From: Candidatus Omnitrophota bacterium
Lineage (GTDB): Bacteria; Omnitrophota; Gorgyraeia; Duberdicusellales; 4484-171
Length of the DNA stretch: 5,492 nt
Assembly (NCBI GenBank): GCA_028717025.1
Contig: JAQUOR010000122.1
Span: 1-5,492 of the forward strand
Reading direction: 5' to 3'
Positions within the stretch are counted from its first letter, which is position 1; the number at the start of each line of letters is the position of its first letter. The notes under the pieces are model-generated. The model ran no database searches. It saw only the letters and a program-made list of their open reading frames with translations, and was not told where the DNA came from. Position numbers and translations under genes: made by a program. Of the stretch, positions 4,692 through 5,492 are shown one piece after another.

Positions 4692-4714
4692 TCTCTTTTG
4701 ATGCCCGGGTCTCT

Positions 4715-5092
4715 TTAGCTGCCCAGTAATACTTTTATTTTCGTGCGCAGCTCGTTTAAATCAAAAGGTTTTATCATTCGACAATTTATATTTAACTTCT
4801 GTATAGACTCTTCTTCGTTTTTTTGAGAAAGTGCCGTAATCAATATGATGGGGATATTCTTATACTGCTCGTCGTTTTTAAGCATACGGATAACATGGTC
4901 TGCGTTGAACTTCGGCAGCATCATATCGATAATGAGCAGGTTGGGCTTTTCGCGATATACTGCGTCTATGGCCTCCTGGCCGTCGGCAGCGGTAACTACT
5001 GCGTATCCGCATAATTCAAGTCCCATCTTAGTCGTTTTGATTATGTCCGGCTCATCATCAACGAGTAATATCTTTGCAGGTTTTTTTTCCAC
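4715..5092 (-). CDS. Stand-alone response regulator receiver protein
   Basis: This 125-residue CheY-like protein is one receiver domain with no output domain. The acidic pair is Asp12-Asp13 (LLVDDEPD), the phospho-acceptor is Asp56 (LLIIDMMLP), the switch threonine is Thr86 (ILITAL), and Lys108 sits in the conserved KP motif (MIKPFD). All catalytic positions are intact, so it should accept phosphate from a histidine kinase outside this window. It starts with GTG (5090-5092); AAAGGAG lies about 10 nt upstream and no in-frame ATG is suitably placed. The gene begins 17 nt after the end of the upstream, broken receiver gene, so the two form one operon. Its partner and output are unknown; a protein-protein signalling role or phosphorelay shuttle is typical for such proteins. 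Confidence 0.9.
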   Translation of the reverse strand: MEKKPAKILLVDDEPDIIKTTKMGLELCGYAVVTAADGQEAIDAVYREKPNLLIIDMMLPKFNADHVIRMLKNDEQYKNIPIILITALSQKNEEESIQKLNINCRMIKPFDLNELRTKIKVLLGS

Positions 5093-5109
5093 GTAAAGCC
5101 TCTCCTTTG

Positions 5110-5475
5110 TTAACTTAAGATGTCCTTGATATGGAATTTTAATCGCTCAAGATCAATGGGTTTTTCAAGGAATTCCACAATTCTGCTTTTGGCGGCAATA
5201 TGTTTGCTTGCCCAGTCATCCATGCCGGATATGACGATAATGGGTATGTTTTGATACTCCTCTTTCGTTTTTATTTCTCTGGCGACTTCAAACCCCTGTT
5301 GGCCGGGTAGACGTAAATCCAGTAATAAAAGGTCGGGCCTGACCTGCGCTAATTTTTTAAGGCCCTCTTCTCCCGTCAGCGCCGTATGCACTTCGTAGCC
5401 TTCTGATTTTTAAGCAATCGAAAGCGTGATAAGTATGTCCGGTTCGTCATCGATAATAAGTATTCTTTTCTCCAT
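5110..5475 (-). pseudogene. Response regulator receiver gene interrupted by an in-frame stop
   Basis: Reading from ATG 5475, which has AAGGAGG correctly spaced upstream, the frame gives MEKRILIIDDEPDILITLSI, Ala, then TAA at codon 22 (5410-5412). It then continues without a frameshift through KSEGYEVHTALTGEEG to the true end. The restored 121-codon product would be a complete receiver: Asp9-Asp10, phospho-acceptor Asp53 (LLLLDLRLP), Ser83 and Lys105 in EKP. The stop falls in helix 1, where Leu is usual, and TTA or CTA to TAA needs one or two changes. A restart at GTG 5391 would lack the acidic pair and could not be phosphorylated normally. A sequencing error or stop read-through are the alternatives. 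It shares its operon and family with the next gene, so loss might be tolerated. Confidence 0.8.
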
Positions 5476-5492
5476 AGTATCCTCCTTGTTTT

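Noticed and set aside
4823..5096. Two plus-strand frames (63 and 83 codons) within the intact receiver gene
   Set aside because: Both are shadows of a receiver domain whose catalytic residues are all intact on the minus strand.

Overview
The window looks like a piece of a diderm, probably anaerobic bacterial chromosome. Every gene I can support lies on the minus strand. A signal-peptide-bearing beta-barrel protein of the DUF3034 type implies an outer membrane. A Thi4-type thiazole synthase and a sulfide-using MetY point to an anaerobic, sulfide-rich lifestyle. The phylum cannot be fixed from this sequence; an uncultured lineage such as Omnitrophota, or a Desulfobacterota/Nitrospirota relative, is a low-confidence guess.

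In the order of transcription (high to low coordinates): two stand-alone receiver-domain response regulators open the window. The first (5110-5475) is broken by an in-frame TAA at codon 22; the second (4715-5092) is intact and starts with GTG. Next come a candidate -35 box beside an 8-bp inverted repeat, then a TPP riboswitch (about 4536-4630) with clear 5' conserved motifs and a diverged 3' half. A leader of almost 400 nt follows, packed with hairpins. It contains an intrinsic-terminator-like hairpin (4335-4358) and a possible 16-codon leader ORF with a strong Shine-Dalgarno sequence. Thi4 (3357-4157) follows and closes with a 14-bp hairpin.

The second block is an Rrf2-family regulator (2752-3192) followed by a small YezD/DUF2292 protein (2527-2715). 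It has an almost ideal sigma70-type promoter (TTGACA, 17 nt, TATACT), an A/T-rich UP-like element and a dyad over the -10 box that may be an autoregulatory operator. A palindrome-rich intergenic element (2374-2525) separates it from the third block: the DUF3034 outer-membrane protein (1395-2243) and, 27 nt downstream, MetY (72-1367). A hairpin that holds the MetY stop codon in its loop ends the block.

Functionally, MetY fixes sulfide into homocysteine, Thi4 makes the thiamin thiazole using a protein cysteine or sulfide as sulfur source, and the Rrf2 regulator carries a four-cysteine segment at the IscR cluster position. I infer a sulfur/Fe-S-responsive gene neighbourhood. The most unusual signal is in the thi4 leader. 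The diverged 3' part of the TPP aptamer carries the exact sequence of the terminator's 5' arm with two extra bases, so it could act as a long-range antiterminator.
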